From positions 124,001 to 188,000 of the forward strand of contig JAMWZY010000001.1 in the NCBI GenBank assembly GCA_024281825.1: 64,000 bases of DNA. The letters run 5' to 3'. A program made the position numbers and the translations under genes. Origin of the DNA: Nitrosomonas sp. Lineage in GTDB: Bacteria > Pseudomonadota > Gammaproteobacteria > Burkholderiales > Nitrosomonadaceae. Below are positions 17,607 through 28,782 of this stretch, piece after piece; positions within the stretch are counted from its first letter, which is position 1; each line of letters opens with the position of its first letter. The notes under the pieces were generated by a model, which was given only the letters and a program-made list of their open reading frames with translations, made no database searches and was not told where the DNA came from.

Positions 17607-18398
17607 ATGCGAATCACTCTTACCACTTTACAGCAACACGTTAAAAACAAGGATAAATTCACTGTTTTAACCTGTTACGATGCAACTTTTGCCAAAATAT
17701 TGGAAGATGCAGGGGTTGATGTATTACTGGTAGGAGATTCACTCGGTAACGTTTTAAAAGGTGAAAGTACGACACTGTCGGTAACCTTAGATGACATGAT
17801 CTATCACACCCTGTGTGTTTCAAGCGGCTCAAACAAAGCACTCATCATGGCAGATATGCCATTCGGCAGCTACCAACAATCACCACAACAGGCCTTTGAC
17901 AATGCTAGCAAAATCCTAGCAGCAGGTGCACACATTGTTAAGATAGAAGGCGGTCAAGTCATGGCCGAAACCACCGCATTCCTCACACAAAGAGGAATCC
18001 CTGTTTGCGCTCATATCGGACTGATGCCCCAATCCATTCACCAATTAGGCGGCTATAAATTACAAGGCGCTTCACAACAATCTGCAAAGCAGCTGATTGA
18101 AGACGCATTACTATTGGAAAAAGCCGGTGCAGGAATGCTCTTAATGGAAGTCGTCCCGGCAAAATTGGCTCAAGAAATTACCCAATCGCTCTCAATTCCT
18201 ACCATAGGAATAGGTGCGGGTAAGAATTGTTCAGCGCAAGTACTTGTACTTCATGACATGTTAGGTCTATATACAGATAAAAAACCAAGGTTTGTGAAAA
18301 ATTTTATGGCGGGTACAAGCAGTATTCAACAAGCTATTGCGAATTATGTTACTGCTGTTAAATCAGGGCAGTTTCCTGATCACGAGCACGAATATTAG
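17607..18398 (+). CDS. panB: 3-methyl-2-oxobutanoate hydroxymethyltransferase
   Basis: 263 residues. It transfers a hydroxymethyl group from methylene-tetrahydrofolate to 2-oxoisovalerate, the first step of pantothenate synthesis. Motifs are TCYDATFAKILEDAGVDVLL, VGDSLGNV (metal-binding Asp), ADMPFGSY and HIVKIEGG. The ATG at 17607 is preferred to the adjacent TTG. panC follows after 15 bases, giving a panBC operon. panD is not in the window. Confidence 0.97.
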   Translation: MRITLTTLQQHVKNKDKFTVLTCYDATFAKILEDAGVDVLLVGDSLGNVLKGESTTLSVTLDDMIYHTLCVSSGSNKALIMADMPFGSYQQSPQQAFDNASKILAAGAHIVKIEGGQVMAETTAFLTQRGIPVCAHIGLMPQSIHQLGGYKLQGASQQSAKQLIEDALLLEKAGAGMLLMEVVPAKLAQEITQSLSIPTIGIGAGKNCSAQVLVLHDMLGLYTDKKPRFVKNFMAGTSSIQQAIANYVTAVKSGQFPDHEHEY

Positions 18399-18413
18399 TA
18401 TTTTGATTGCATT

Positions 18414-19238
18414 GTGAAAATCTTTAGAGATATTCCTTCTATCCGCATACATTTGCAGAACTTGCCATCGATTGCTTTTGTTCCAACCATGGGTAATTTA
18501 CATGCGGGTCATTTAGCATTGATAAAACAAGCTAAACAATTATCCAGTGAAGTAGTTGTCAGTATCTTTGTCAATCGCTTGCAATTCTTACCTCATGAAG
18601 ATTTTTCAAGATATCCTCGAACCATTGAGCAAGATTGCCTATTACTTGAAGAATTAAATGTCAATACTATTTTCATTCCGGATGAAGAAATTCTTTTTCC
18701 TACACACCAGGAATTCTTGTTAGCATTACCCCCTGTCGCAGATATTTTGGAAGGTAAATTTCGCCCCGGATTTTTTCGCGGCGTAACGACAATAATATTG
18801 AAATTATTCAATATTATTCAACCTGACCTGGCAATTTTTGGTAAAAAAGATTATCAACAACTGTACATGGTGCAAGAAATGGTCAAGCAGCTCAATTTTC
18901 CGATTGAAATCATTGCTGGAGAAACCGTTCGTGCATCAGATGGGTTAGCGCTTAGCTCAAGAAATCAATACTTAGATCAATCACAACGCATTGAAGCAAG
19001 TAATCTTTACCAAACACTACTTCACATTAAAAAAGAAATTATTTCGAGCAGTAAAGATTTACGAGCATTGCAGGAAGAAGCTACACAGAGTTTGACAGGA
19101 CGTGGATGGAAAGTAGATTACGTTCAAATTTGTAATCGCGCTTCGTTATCACCTGCCTGTCATCGTACCGAACCTTTAGTAATATTAGTAGCAGCATGGC
19201 TCGCTAAAACTCGATTAATAGACAATATGGAGGTATGA
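18414..19238 (+). CDS. panC: pantothenate synthetase
   Basis: 274 residues. It condenses pantoate and beta-alanine using ATP to give pantothenate. The nucleotide-binding motif PTMGNLHAGH is at about residues 23-32, followed by FGKKDYQQ and the KMSKS-like LSSRNQYL. A GTG start at 18414 gives a normal N-terminus. It is cotranscribed with panB. dnaA begins 77 bases downstream on the same strand. Confidence 0.97.
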   Translation: MKIFRDIPSIRIHLQNLPSIAFVPTMGNLHAGHLALIKQAKQLSSEVVVSIFVNRLQFLPHEDFSRYPRTIEQDCLLLEELNVNTIFIPDEEILFPTHQEFLLALPPVADILEGKFRPGFFRGVTTIILKLFNIIQPDLAIFGKKDYQQLYMVQEMVKQLNFPIEIIAGETVRASDGLALSSRNQYLDQSQRIEASNLYQTLLHIKKEIISSSKDLRALQEEATQSLTGRGWKVDYVQICNRASLSPACHRTEPLVILVAAWLAKTRLIDNMEV

Positions 19239-19314
19239 AATGAAATTTTCGATTCTTTGTTCTGTTTATGAATTCATCTAATAGTAAGTTATATGGAATC
19301 AATATCTTAGAATC

Positions 19315-20724
19315 ATGCAATCGCTGAATACTTTTTGGATTTCTTGTCTTGATCATTTCAAAAAAGAATTAAATGCGCAGCAATTTAATACTTGGATTAA
19401 GCCATTACAAATCGATCCCACCTCAAACAGTGATGAAGGCGTTGTATTAATTGCACCAAATCGCTTTGTATCGCAATGGGTAAGGGATAATTTTATTCAT
19501 CACATTGAAGTAATGGCACAAAGTTATTTTGCTAAAGAAATTGCCTTTAATTTAAAACTCTCAGAATCCACTGAAGTAAAAAATAACGCATTTCAAACGC
19601 TACCACCTTTATCTCAGCCAATCATTTCCGCACCCTCTGAGTCTGCAATACACCCCAACGACACAGACCCATCCAGTAGTCCATATGGTGCAAATAAAAA
19701 GAATCTGAGCCGCTTAAATCCAAATTTCACCTTTGATAATTTTGTTACCGGAAAAGCTAATCAACTTGCTCGGGCTGGTGCAATGCAAGTCGCACAATCT
19801 CCTGGCATTGCCTATAACCCACTGTTTATCTACGGTGGTGTAGGGTTAGGTAAAACTCATTTAATTCAAGCAATTGGAAACCATATTATTAGTGGTAACA
19901 AAGATGCCAAAATTCGTTATGTACATGCAGAAAAGTACGTTTCCGATGTAGTCAGTGCCTATCAACATAAAGCTTTTGACAAATTTAAATTGTATTATCA
20001 TTCACTCGATGTGCTATTAGTGGATGACGTACAATTTTTTGGTGGCAAGAATCGTACGCAAGAAGAGTTTTTTTATGCATTTAACGCACTAGTGGAAAGA
20101 CATAAACAAGTAATCATTACTTGCGATTCATACCCTAAAGAAATTTCCGGTTTAGAAGAGCGTTTAGTTTCACGTTTTGGATGGGGTTTGACCGTTGCAG
20201 TTGAGCCACCAGAGCTCGAAATGCGCGTAGCAATCTTACTTAAAAAAGCACAACTGGAAAAAATCAAGCTTGATGAAAATGTCGCTTTCTTTATTGCTAA
20301 GCATATCCGCTCCAATGTTCGAGAATTAGAAGGTGGATTGAAACGTGTGTTAGCTTTTTCACGTTTTATCAATCAAGAAATCACATTAGATCTAGCAAAA
20401 GAAGCGCTCAAAGATTTATTAGCAGTACAAAGTCGGCAAATATCGGTAGAAAATATTCAAAAAACCGTCGCAGATTATTACAAAATCAAGGTTTCTGAAA
20501 TGTACTCTAAGAAGCGCTCTCGCATTGTCGCGCGCCCAAGGCAGATGGCGATGGCTATTGCTAAGGAATTGACTTCATTAAGTTTACCAGACATCGGTGA
20601 AGCTTTTGGTGGTAGAGACCATACGACTATCTTGCATGGCTGTAAGAAAATCAATGAATTACGCATGTCAGATCCAGCGATAAGCCGGGATTTTAATGCG
20701 TTGATTCTTATTTTACGAGGTTAG
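19315..20724 (+). CDS. dnaA: chromosomal replication initiator protein DnaA
   Basis: 469 residues. Domain I (1-85) binds helicase and regulators; a variable linker runs to about 133. The AAA+ domain has Walker A GGVGLGKT (174-181) and Walker B VLLVDDVQFF. The C-terminal DNA-binding domain carries the signature FGGRDHTTILHGCKKI, which reads DnaA boxes. It opens oriC and loads DnaB. dnaN and gyrB follow on the same strand, and perfect DnaA boxes lie in the dnaA-dnaN gap. The usual upstream rpmH-rnpA is replaced by panBC. Confidence 0.99.
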   Translation: MQSLNTFWISCLDHFKKELNAQQFNTWIKPLQIDPTSNSDEGVVLIAPNRFVSQWVRDNFIHHIEVMAQSYFAKEIAFNLKLSESTEVKNNAFQTLPPLSQPIISAPSESAIHPNDTDPSSSPYGANKKNLSRLNPNFTFDNFVTGKANQLARAGAMQVAQSPGIAYNPLFIYGGVGLGKTHLIQAIGNHIISGNKDAKIRYVHAEKYVSDVVSAYQHKAFDKFKLYYHSLDVLLVDDVQFFGGKNRTQEEFFYAFNALVERHKQVIITCDSYPKEISGLEERLVSRFGWGLTVAVEPPELEMRVAILLKKAQLEKIKLDENVAFFIAKHIRSNVRELEGGLKRVLAFSRFINQEITLDLAKEALKDLLAVQSRQISVENIQKTVADYYKIKVSEMYSKKRSRIVARPRQMAMAIAKELTSLSLPDIGEAFGGRDHTTILHGCKKINELRMSDPAISRDFNALILILRG

Positions 20725-20918
20725 TGAATATCAAGTTGATAATTTGTGTATAACTTTAGAATAAATTATCCTCGTTTATTTATCCACAAATTATCCAATT
20801 GCTTTACAACAACTATACATGCTATTTTTTAAAGCTACCTATTTGATAAAAATAGTGTTTTTTAAACTATACAAAAGCTGCCAGTACTTTAGTTTAATTA
20901 TTATTTTTTTATATTTAA
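20725..20918. other. oriC-like spacer with DnaA boxes and AT-rich region
   Basis: The 194-base gap between dnaA and dnaN has two perfect TTATNCACA boxes in opposite orientation: TTATACACA on the minus strand (20745-20753) and TTATCCACA on the plus strand (20780-20788). Degenerate boxes TTATCCTCG (20766-20774) and TTATCCAAT (20791-20799) lie close by. The right half (about 20815-20918) is very AT-rich and could be the unwinding element. This arrangement fits a chromosomal origin, or an autoregulatory site for dnaA; GC-skew was not computed. Confidence 0.65.
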
Positions 20919-22034
20919 ATGCTATTAATAAAAACTAATCGAGACACATTACTAAAACCATTACAAACGGTCACTGGAATTGTAGAGCGTCGACAAACAC
21001 TACCCATACTATCGAATGTATTAATTCGTCAAAGCGAAGATAAGACCTATTTTTTAGCGACTGATCTTGAAATACAAATTAAAACAGCAGTATCTAAAGA
21101 TAAGGCAAATATACAAATCTTTTCTTTGACGGTTGCTGCTAAAAAACTTCAAGATATTCTTAGATCATTAGATGTTACCGCTGAAGTTTCTTTGACACGT
21201 AAAGACAATCACTTACATGTTAAATCGGGTAAAAGTGTATTCAATCTACAAATTCTACCGGCTGAAGATTTTCCCGAAATGACGGAACAAAGTCATGTAA
21301 CGACTTCTTTGACGCTCAAACAAAAAGAATTAAAAAGACTTCTACATCACGTACAGTTTGCCATTGCACAGCAAGATATTCGTTATTATCTGAATGGATT
21401 ACTGCTATTGGCAGAAGATCATCAATTCATTTGTGTAGGTACGGATGGCCATCGCTTAGCGTATACAGCTATTCCATTACAACAAAAAGTAACGAAACAG
21501 GAAGTTATTCTTCCACGCAAAACTGTTTTGGAATTATCAAAACTGCTCACAGACACCGATGATCCTATCCATATTGAATATTTTCAGAACAAAATTTGTT
21601 TCACATTTAGTGATATCACATTAATATCGAAGATCATTGATGGTAAGTTTCCTGATTACAATCGAGTAATTCCTACTAAAAATAAAAAAATTTTTGATAT
21701 CAATCGTATCGCTTTTCTACAAGCACTTCAGCGTGTTTCCATACTATCCAATCAAAGTGATAAATTTCGTGGTGTACGATTACTTATCAATAAAGACAAC
21801 TTATGTATTACCTGTAAAAACAATGAACAAGAAGATGCGCAAGAAGAATTAGCAATTCAGTATAATGACGAATCAATCGATATCAGCTTAAACATAAACT
21901 ATCTGATGGACTTACTAAACAATGTCAGTAGTGAAACAGTTCAATGTGCTTTCGAAAATGCTAATACTAGTGTACTAATGACGATTCCAGAAGAAAAAAC
22001 TTTTAAATATATCGTTATGCCCATGAGAATTTAA
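20919..22034 (+). CDS. dnaN: DNA polymerase III beta sliding clamp
   Basis: 371 residues, near the usual 366. It forms the ring that holds polymerase III on DNA. The N-terminus (LQTVTGIVERRQTLPILSNV) and the C-terminal ending YIVMPMRI are diagnostic, as is GTDGHRLA in the middle domain. It is the second gene of the dnaA-dnaN-gyrB set. Confidence 0.98.
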   Translation: MLLIKTNRDTLLKPLQTVTGIVERRQTLPILSNVLIRQSEDKTYFLATDLEIQIKTAVSKDKANIQIFSLTVAAKKLQDILRSLDVTAEVSLTRKDNHLHVKSGKSVFNLQILPAEDFPEMTEQSHVTTSLTLKQKELKRLLHHVQFAIAQQDIRYYLNGLLLLAEDHQFICVGTDGHRLAYTAIPLQQKVTKQEVILPRKTVLELSKLLTDTDDPIHIEYFQNKICFTFSDITLISKIIDGKFPDYNRVIPTKNKKIFDINRIAFLQALQRVSILSNQSDKFRGVRLLINKDNLCITCKNNEQEDAQEELAIQYNDESIDISLNINYLMDLLNNVSSETVQCAFENANTSVLMTIPEEKTFKYIVMPMRI

Positions 22035-22038
22035 TTAA

Positions 22039-24531
<2,493 letters not shown>

Positions 24532-24597
24532 AGTTGTTTTGGCATCTTAAGAAATTAATGAACAAATACATCGAATTGAAGTTTGGAGAAATTTTAA

Positions 24598-25665
24598 ATG
24601 AGTGAATTGATTAATAAAGCGTTGAATTTTATTTCAGCAGATATTTTAATGGGGCGAGACTGGCTCGAAGTATTGCTGATTCTCGCGCCTGCCATAGCAT
24701 TGTTAGTGATTGTATTCATACTGTGTTTTCGAATAAGAAATAGAAATGGACGCAAATTTGCTTTGTTAACGTGTGTCATTGTTGCTTTGATTTACTTGCC
24801 GTATGAATTGCTTCGTCAATCCAAGCAGATTGATCGAGCCAATGTGAATATCAAGGAAGTGCAAATTAAGTTGCAGGATTTATTAAATTCGGCCAATTTA
24901 CATCATGCAAACATCTTGGTGGCGGGGGATACGGATGTTTCAGCTAATGTTTTGGACGATATGTTGCATGGCATGGATGCTAACAAAAAAAGGGATTTAA
25001 TTTTAGTGTCTTGGTTGCTTTCTGAAAATGAAAAAAATTCTCAGAATCAAATGGATAATAAACAACAGCAATTTCAACAATCGCTTGCCAGTGAAATTAA
25101 AGCGGGCTTGAACGAAACAAAGACGCAAATTATTGCATCACAGCCGCCTGTCGAAAAAATTTCTGAATCGTTAGAAAAAAGATTGGATAATGAAATCAAT
25201 CAAATGGTCTCTGAAAAAATGCAGAATTTCAAACTGGAAATCGATAAATCACTGGATCATTTTAAAGATAACGTAAATAATTTTGTGCAATCCGAATTGA
25301 ATAATTATCAAGAAAAATTGGCCGGTGTTACACAAAAAAATATTGATGAATTAAGAGATTACTCTAATAAAGCTAATCAAGCTTTTACAGAACAAGTCAA
25401 TAAAACCAATAAAGAATCATTACAAAAACTCGACGCGACTAAACGGAGTGTCGAAGGTATCGGTGCACGTATCGATGAAGCTGATCTCAAAAAGATCGCT
25501 AAATATGTTAATAACCTGACCATTTCAATGGATCATGCACAAAAAAAGACCGATATTCTGTTTGACTATAATGAATGTATGCGAGCAGCCGGAATGCTTG
25601 ATCTGTCGGGTAAAGAAACACACTGCAAAAATAAGCTAAAGCAGGAAATGAGCAGTTTGGATTAA
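24598..25665 (+). CDS. membrane protein with long cytoplasmic or periplasmic coiled coil, unknown function
   Basis: 355 residues with two membrane helices (about 22-44 and 54-70), then a largely helical region rich in Gln, Asn, Lys and Glu. About 150-310 is predicted by eye to be coiled coil (for example QMVSEKMQNFKLEIDKSLDH). Two cysteines occur near the C-terminus (ECMRAAGM and THCKNKL). TTTGGAGAAATTTT precedes the ATG. No family is recognised; the layout is reminiscent of RmuC- or phage-tail-like scaffold proteins, but no domain supports either. It follows gyrB by 66 bases on the same strand. Confidence 0.6.
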   Translation: MSELINKALNFISADILMGRDWLEVLLILAPAIALLVIVFILCFRIRNRNGRKFALLTCVIVALIYLPYELLRQSKQIDRANVNIKEVQIKLQDLLNSANLHHANILVAGDTDVSANVLDDMLHGMDANKKRDLILVSWLLSENEKNSQNQMDNKQQQFQQSLASEIKAGLNETKTQIIASQPPVEKISESLEKRLDNEINQMVSEKMQNFKLEIDKSLDHFKDNVNNFVQSELNNYQEKLAGVTQKNIDELRDYSNKANQAFTEQVNKTNKESLQKLDATKRSVEGIGARIDEADLKKIAKYVNNLTISMDHAQKKTDILFDYNECMRAAGMLDLSGKETHCKNKLKQEMSSLD

Positions 25666-25747
25666 AGATTTTATGCGGTAGTGGATTTGTGGCGAGACTC
25701 TTTTTTGAATGGCAAGGTAAAACGATCATTTTTTTGCAGGTGTAGAA

Positions 25748-25765
25748 CTCGCCCTAACGGGCGAG
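25748..25765. terminator. stem-loop between convergent genes
   Basis: CTCGCCC (25748-25754) and GGGCGAG (25759-25765) form a perfect 7-bp GC-rich stem with a TAAC loop. It lies between a plus-strand and a minus-strand gene that converge, so it could terminate both. The downstream T-tract is weak on either strand. Confidence 0.5.
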
Positions 25766-25789
25766 GAATTAAACCTGAGTGCCCTTAAG

Positions 25790-26335
25790 CTATCGATCTT
25801 TTCGGTCGCCTTTGTTAGGATTCTTCCGATGATGCTGCCTCTGCTCGTGTTTTCTGTGTTGTTTGTTGTTAGTACGACCTAAATGTTTTTGATCGGTGTG
25901 TCTATTGCGTACAGCAATATTGGATGGTTTGTGATGGCCATGACGATTCGCTACAGCAATGTGTTGATCAGAATGGCTGCTTTGATTATGATCATGCGGT
26001 CGGTATACATTGTTGTACCATTTTTCTTGAACAAAATAGGCCGGTTGACCGCAAGCATTGTATCGATGGCAATGTTTATTCCATTTTTTAGCGTGACCTG
26101 GAGGAACATGAAGATAAACAGGTTGTTGTGGAACACTGGCAGCTGAATGTATCGCTGTAACCGGATTTGGGTAAATCAATTGTGGATTGGGGTGCTGATT
26201 ATTCAAATTAATCTGACCATAAATCCCCGGCTGTCCAATATTGACTGAAGCCCTCGTGCTATTTGCTAGAGTAGGTACTGCATAAATCACAATCAAGACA
26301 GCAATGATATATTTTTTCATCATGATGATCCCCAT
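25790..26335 (-). CDS. exported His-rich protein of unknown function
   Basis: About 177-181 residues, depending on which of several close ATGs is used; MMKKYIIAVLIVIYAVPTLA is a signal peptide. The mature N-terminal part (VNIGQPGIYGQINL and LIYPNPVTAI) and the centre (VPPGHAKKWNKHCHRYNACG, then QPAYFVQEKWY) form a conserved-looking domain with two Cys. The last 75 residues are extremely rich in His, Arg, Asn, Gln and Lys, ending in a basic tail. The composition suggests periplasmic metal binding, but this is inference. It is downstream of folK on the same strand. Confidence 0.65.
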   Translation of the reverse strand: MGIIMMKKYIIAVLIVIYAVPTLANSTRASVNIGQPGIYGQINLNNQHPNPQLIYPNPVTAIHSAASVPQQPVYLHVPPGHAKKWNKHCHRYNACGQPAYFVQEKWYNNVYRPHDHNQSSHSDQHIAVANRHGHHKPSNIAVRNRHTDQKHLGRTNNKQHRKHEQRQHHRKNPNKGDRKDR

Positions 26336-26419
26336 ATGTTATTGGTCGTTATCAAACAAGCTATGGATCGCAGACAAATTAATTCTGTGTTCCGTTGTAT
26401 AGCGTACTAACGTCAGGAA

Positions 26420-26938
26420 TTAATGAAAAAATGAATTTTCTAGCGGGATGCGTTGTATTTTCTGTTCCATGCAAATGGCAACTAATTGAGAAATTGGACC
26501 ATGGCCAGGTATAAAACAGTCTGGTGCGATTTCTTGTAATGGGATTAGCACAAACGCACGTTGAAACATGCGTGGATGAGGGATGGTTAGTTGTTTATCT
26601 TGGAATGTTAAGGCATCGTATAGCAAAAGATCCAAATCCAGCGTACGCGGAGCGTTCATGGATTCTCGAACGCGGCCGTGTATTTGTTCAATGGCCATTA
26701 ATTCATTGAATAATTGGTGTGGCGTCAAATGCGTTCTGATTCCTATGACTGCGTTGACAAAATCAGGCTGATCCAATCGCCCGACGGGTGCACTTTGATA
26801 CAATGACGACTGTTTCGTCAACTGTATTCCTGGAGTACGAGCCAGTTCTTCAAATGCTTTTTGAATTTGTAGGATAGGGTTTTCTAAATTGCTTCCTAAT
26901 GCAATAAAAGCTTCACTCAATTTCTTTTCGCTGTTCAT
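26420..26938 (-). CDS. folK: 7,8-dihydro-6-hydroxymethylpterin pyrophosphokinase
   Basis: 172 residues. It transfers pyrophosphate from ATP to hydroxymethyl-dihydropterin in folate synthesis. AFIALGSNLENP at the N-terminus, RTLDLDLLLYD and IPHPRMFQRAFVLIPLQEI are the HPPK signatures, including the two metal-binding Asp. It starts only 6 bases after the pcnB stop, giving a pcnB-folK operon as in many proteobacteria. Confidence 0.96.
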   Translation of the reverse strand: MNSEKKLSEAFIALGSNLENPILQIQKAFEELARTPGIQLTKQSSLYQSAPVGRLDQPDFVNAVIGIRTHLTPHQLFNELMAIEQIHGRVRESMNAPRTLDLDLLLYDALTFQDKQLTIPHPRMFQRAFVLIPLQEIAPDCFIPGHGPISQLVAICMEQKIQRIPLENSFFH

Positions 26939-26944
26939 CTAGGG

Positions 26945-28312
26945 CTATTGATTAATACCCATAGTAGTAATCACGGAAGTACTTATTTGTGTTACAGCTT
27001 TTTTTCTCCTTCGCCGTCTTTTAGTTTTTGTTAACGGTGATTTGACAAGCATTTGTTCACGTTTTTCAGGATCGGCGTTTAAGAAATCCTCCCACCAAGT
27101 TTTTAACTCAATATCGAATTCACCGCTTTCACAACGTAACAGCATAAAATCATATGCGGACCGAAAACGCGGGTGAGCAATAAGCTGAAAAGGCCTACGG
27201 CCTACACGCATTTCAAAACGGGGTTGTAGGGTCCAAATTTCTTGCATAATCGTATCAAAGCGTTGTGGGATCGCAAGTTTTTTGTGTTGTATTGCAAGTG
27301 TCTGACTGATCGCACTAAATAGCGCAGGAAAGGTTTTTTCGCCTCGATTACGTAAGGTATTCCAGTTCGATAGCACTTCATGCCACAGCAATGTAGCAAA
27401 TAAAAATCCTGCTGATACTGGTTTGTTTTGTTGGATGCGTTCATCAGTGTTTTTTAATGCGAGGGTGATGAATTGCTTACCAAGGGGTTGCTCTAAAATC
27501 ACATCCAACATAGGTAGAAGACCGTGATGCAGGCCGCGTGTGCGCAATTCGGTAACACATGCTAACGCGTGGCCTGATAATAATAGCTTCAACATTTCAT
27601 CGAACAATCGTGATGCTGGGACATTTTGCAATAAAGGAGCCAATTCACTAATTGGTTGCGCGGTACTATCATCAATTTGCAAACCCAGTTTGGACGCGAA
27701 CCGGATCGCCCGTAGCATTCTTACAGGGTCTTCACGGTAACGTTGTGTAGGATCTCCAATAATACGAAGCTTTTTGGCTTGGATATCTGCATATCCATTC
27801 ACATAATCAATAATTTCTTCTTTATTGGGGTCATATAAAAGCGCATTAACTGTAAAATCACGTCGTGCAGCATCCTCTTCTTGAGTGCCGAATACATTGT
27901 CATGAAGTAACCGGCCATGCGGGTCGGTTTGGGCCGCATCGTCAATTTTTGAACTCCCGCGAAACGTTGATACTTCGACAATATCAGAACCGCACATGAC
28001 ATGAACAAGCCTGAAGCGTCGTCCGATGATACGTGACCGACGAAAAATACGCCTTATTTGCTCCGGTGTCGCATTGGTAGCGACGTCATAATCTTTCGGG
28101 GTAAAACCAAATAGCAAATCGCGAGCTGCGCCACCCACGATATAACTGCTATAACCAGCTTGTTGGAGTTGTGTAACGATTTTCAACGCACAAGAAGCGA
28201 TTTGAAGGCGCTGAATTCCGTGGTGTTGGCGTGAGATAATGAATGGTTGGGCGGCTGATTCGTAATGAGATGATTTACGATTAAATACTTTATTGAGGAG
28301 TTTTAAAATCAT
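26945..28312 (-). CDS. pcnB: poly(A) polymerase I
   Basis: 455 residues. It adds 3' poly(A) tails that mark RNA for decay. The class II nucleotidyltransferase core is visible: SYIVGGAARDLLFGFTPKDY with the DYD catalytic pair, then RRSRIIGRRFRLVHV and the RRDFTVNALLYD motif. The PcnB group is separated from CCA-adding enzymes by RIIGRRFRLVHV and by the basic C-terminal tail (KTKRRRRRKK). It is upstream of folK and downstream of rnpB on the same strand. Confidence 0.95.
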   Translation of the reverse strand: MILKLLNKVFNRKSSHYESAAQPFIISRQHHGIQRLQIASCALKIVTQLQQAGYSSYIVGGAARDLLFGFTPKDYDVATNATPEQIRRIFRRSRIIGRRFRLVHVMCGSDIVEVSTFRGSSKIDDAAQTDPHGRLLHDNVFGTQEEDAARRDFTVNALLYDPNKEEIIDYVNGYADIQAKKLRIIGDPTQRYREDPVRMLRAIRFASKLGLQIDDSTAQPISELAPLLQNVPASRLFDEMLKLLLSGHALACVTELRTRGLHHGLLPMLDVILEQPLGKQFITLALKNTDERIQQNKPVSAGFLFATLLWHEVLSNWNTLRNRGEKTFPALFSAISQTLAIQHKKLAIPQRFDTIMQEIWTLQPRFEMRVGRRPFQLIAHPRFRSAYDFMLLRCESGEFDIELKTWWEDFLNADPEKREQMLVKSPLTKTKRRRRRKKAVTQISTSVITTMGINQ

Positions 28313-28412
28313 TACTAATAATTATAAATGGCCATATCCATCGTTTGGTATTCACACTATGCTTGATTTTATATCGTTTTGGTGATTAATACTTGACCTT
28401 GATCGTAGATTT

Positions 28413-28713
28413 TGAAAGTGAAGCCAGCCGATAAGCCGGGTTCTGTCGTGAACAGTCATTCCTCTAGGCATGTAATTGCTTACACGCTCAAGCAACCCAC
28501 CCGCAGGCTCAGCGAGTAGCGTCATTGCCTGCCTATTTGGTCTTGCTCCAGATGGAGGTTACCGCGTTTCACCGTAACTGAATACGTTCGTCTCTGTGGC
28601 CCTATTCCTTGCCTTACGGCAGACGGCTGTTAGCCGCCATCTCACTCTATGGAGCCCGGACTTTCCTCCCCTTGCTTAATAAAACTGCAAGCGGCGACTG
28701 TCTAGCCAGCTTC
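28413..28713 (-). ncRNA. rnpB: RNase P RNA (class A)
   Basis: On the minus strand the RNA begins GAAGCUGGCUAGACAGUCGC, followed by the conserved GAGGAAAGUCCGGGCUCC, and ends GCUUAUCGGCUGGCUUC. The 5' GAAGCUGGC and the 3' GCUGGCUUC form the nine-pair P1 helix (two G-U pairs). CRIV/CRV sequence (GGUAAACUCC-like, here GGUAACCUCC) and AGAGGAAUGACUGUUCACGACAGAACCCGGCUUAUCGG-type 3' elements are present. Length is about 300. It is the catalytic RNA for tRNA 5' maturation. A likely -10 box, TAAAAT on the minus strand (28721-28726), lies 7 bases upstream. Ends are accurate to a few bases. Confidence 0.96.
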
Positions 28714-28782
28714 AAGAGATATTTTAACATTAGCAGCCGGTTATTTGAGTGTCATTTCTGCTGGACTCAACAGCGAGTAAAT

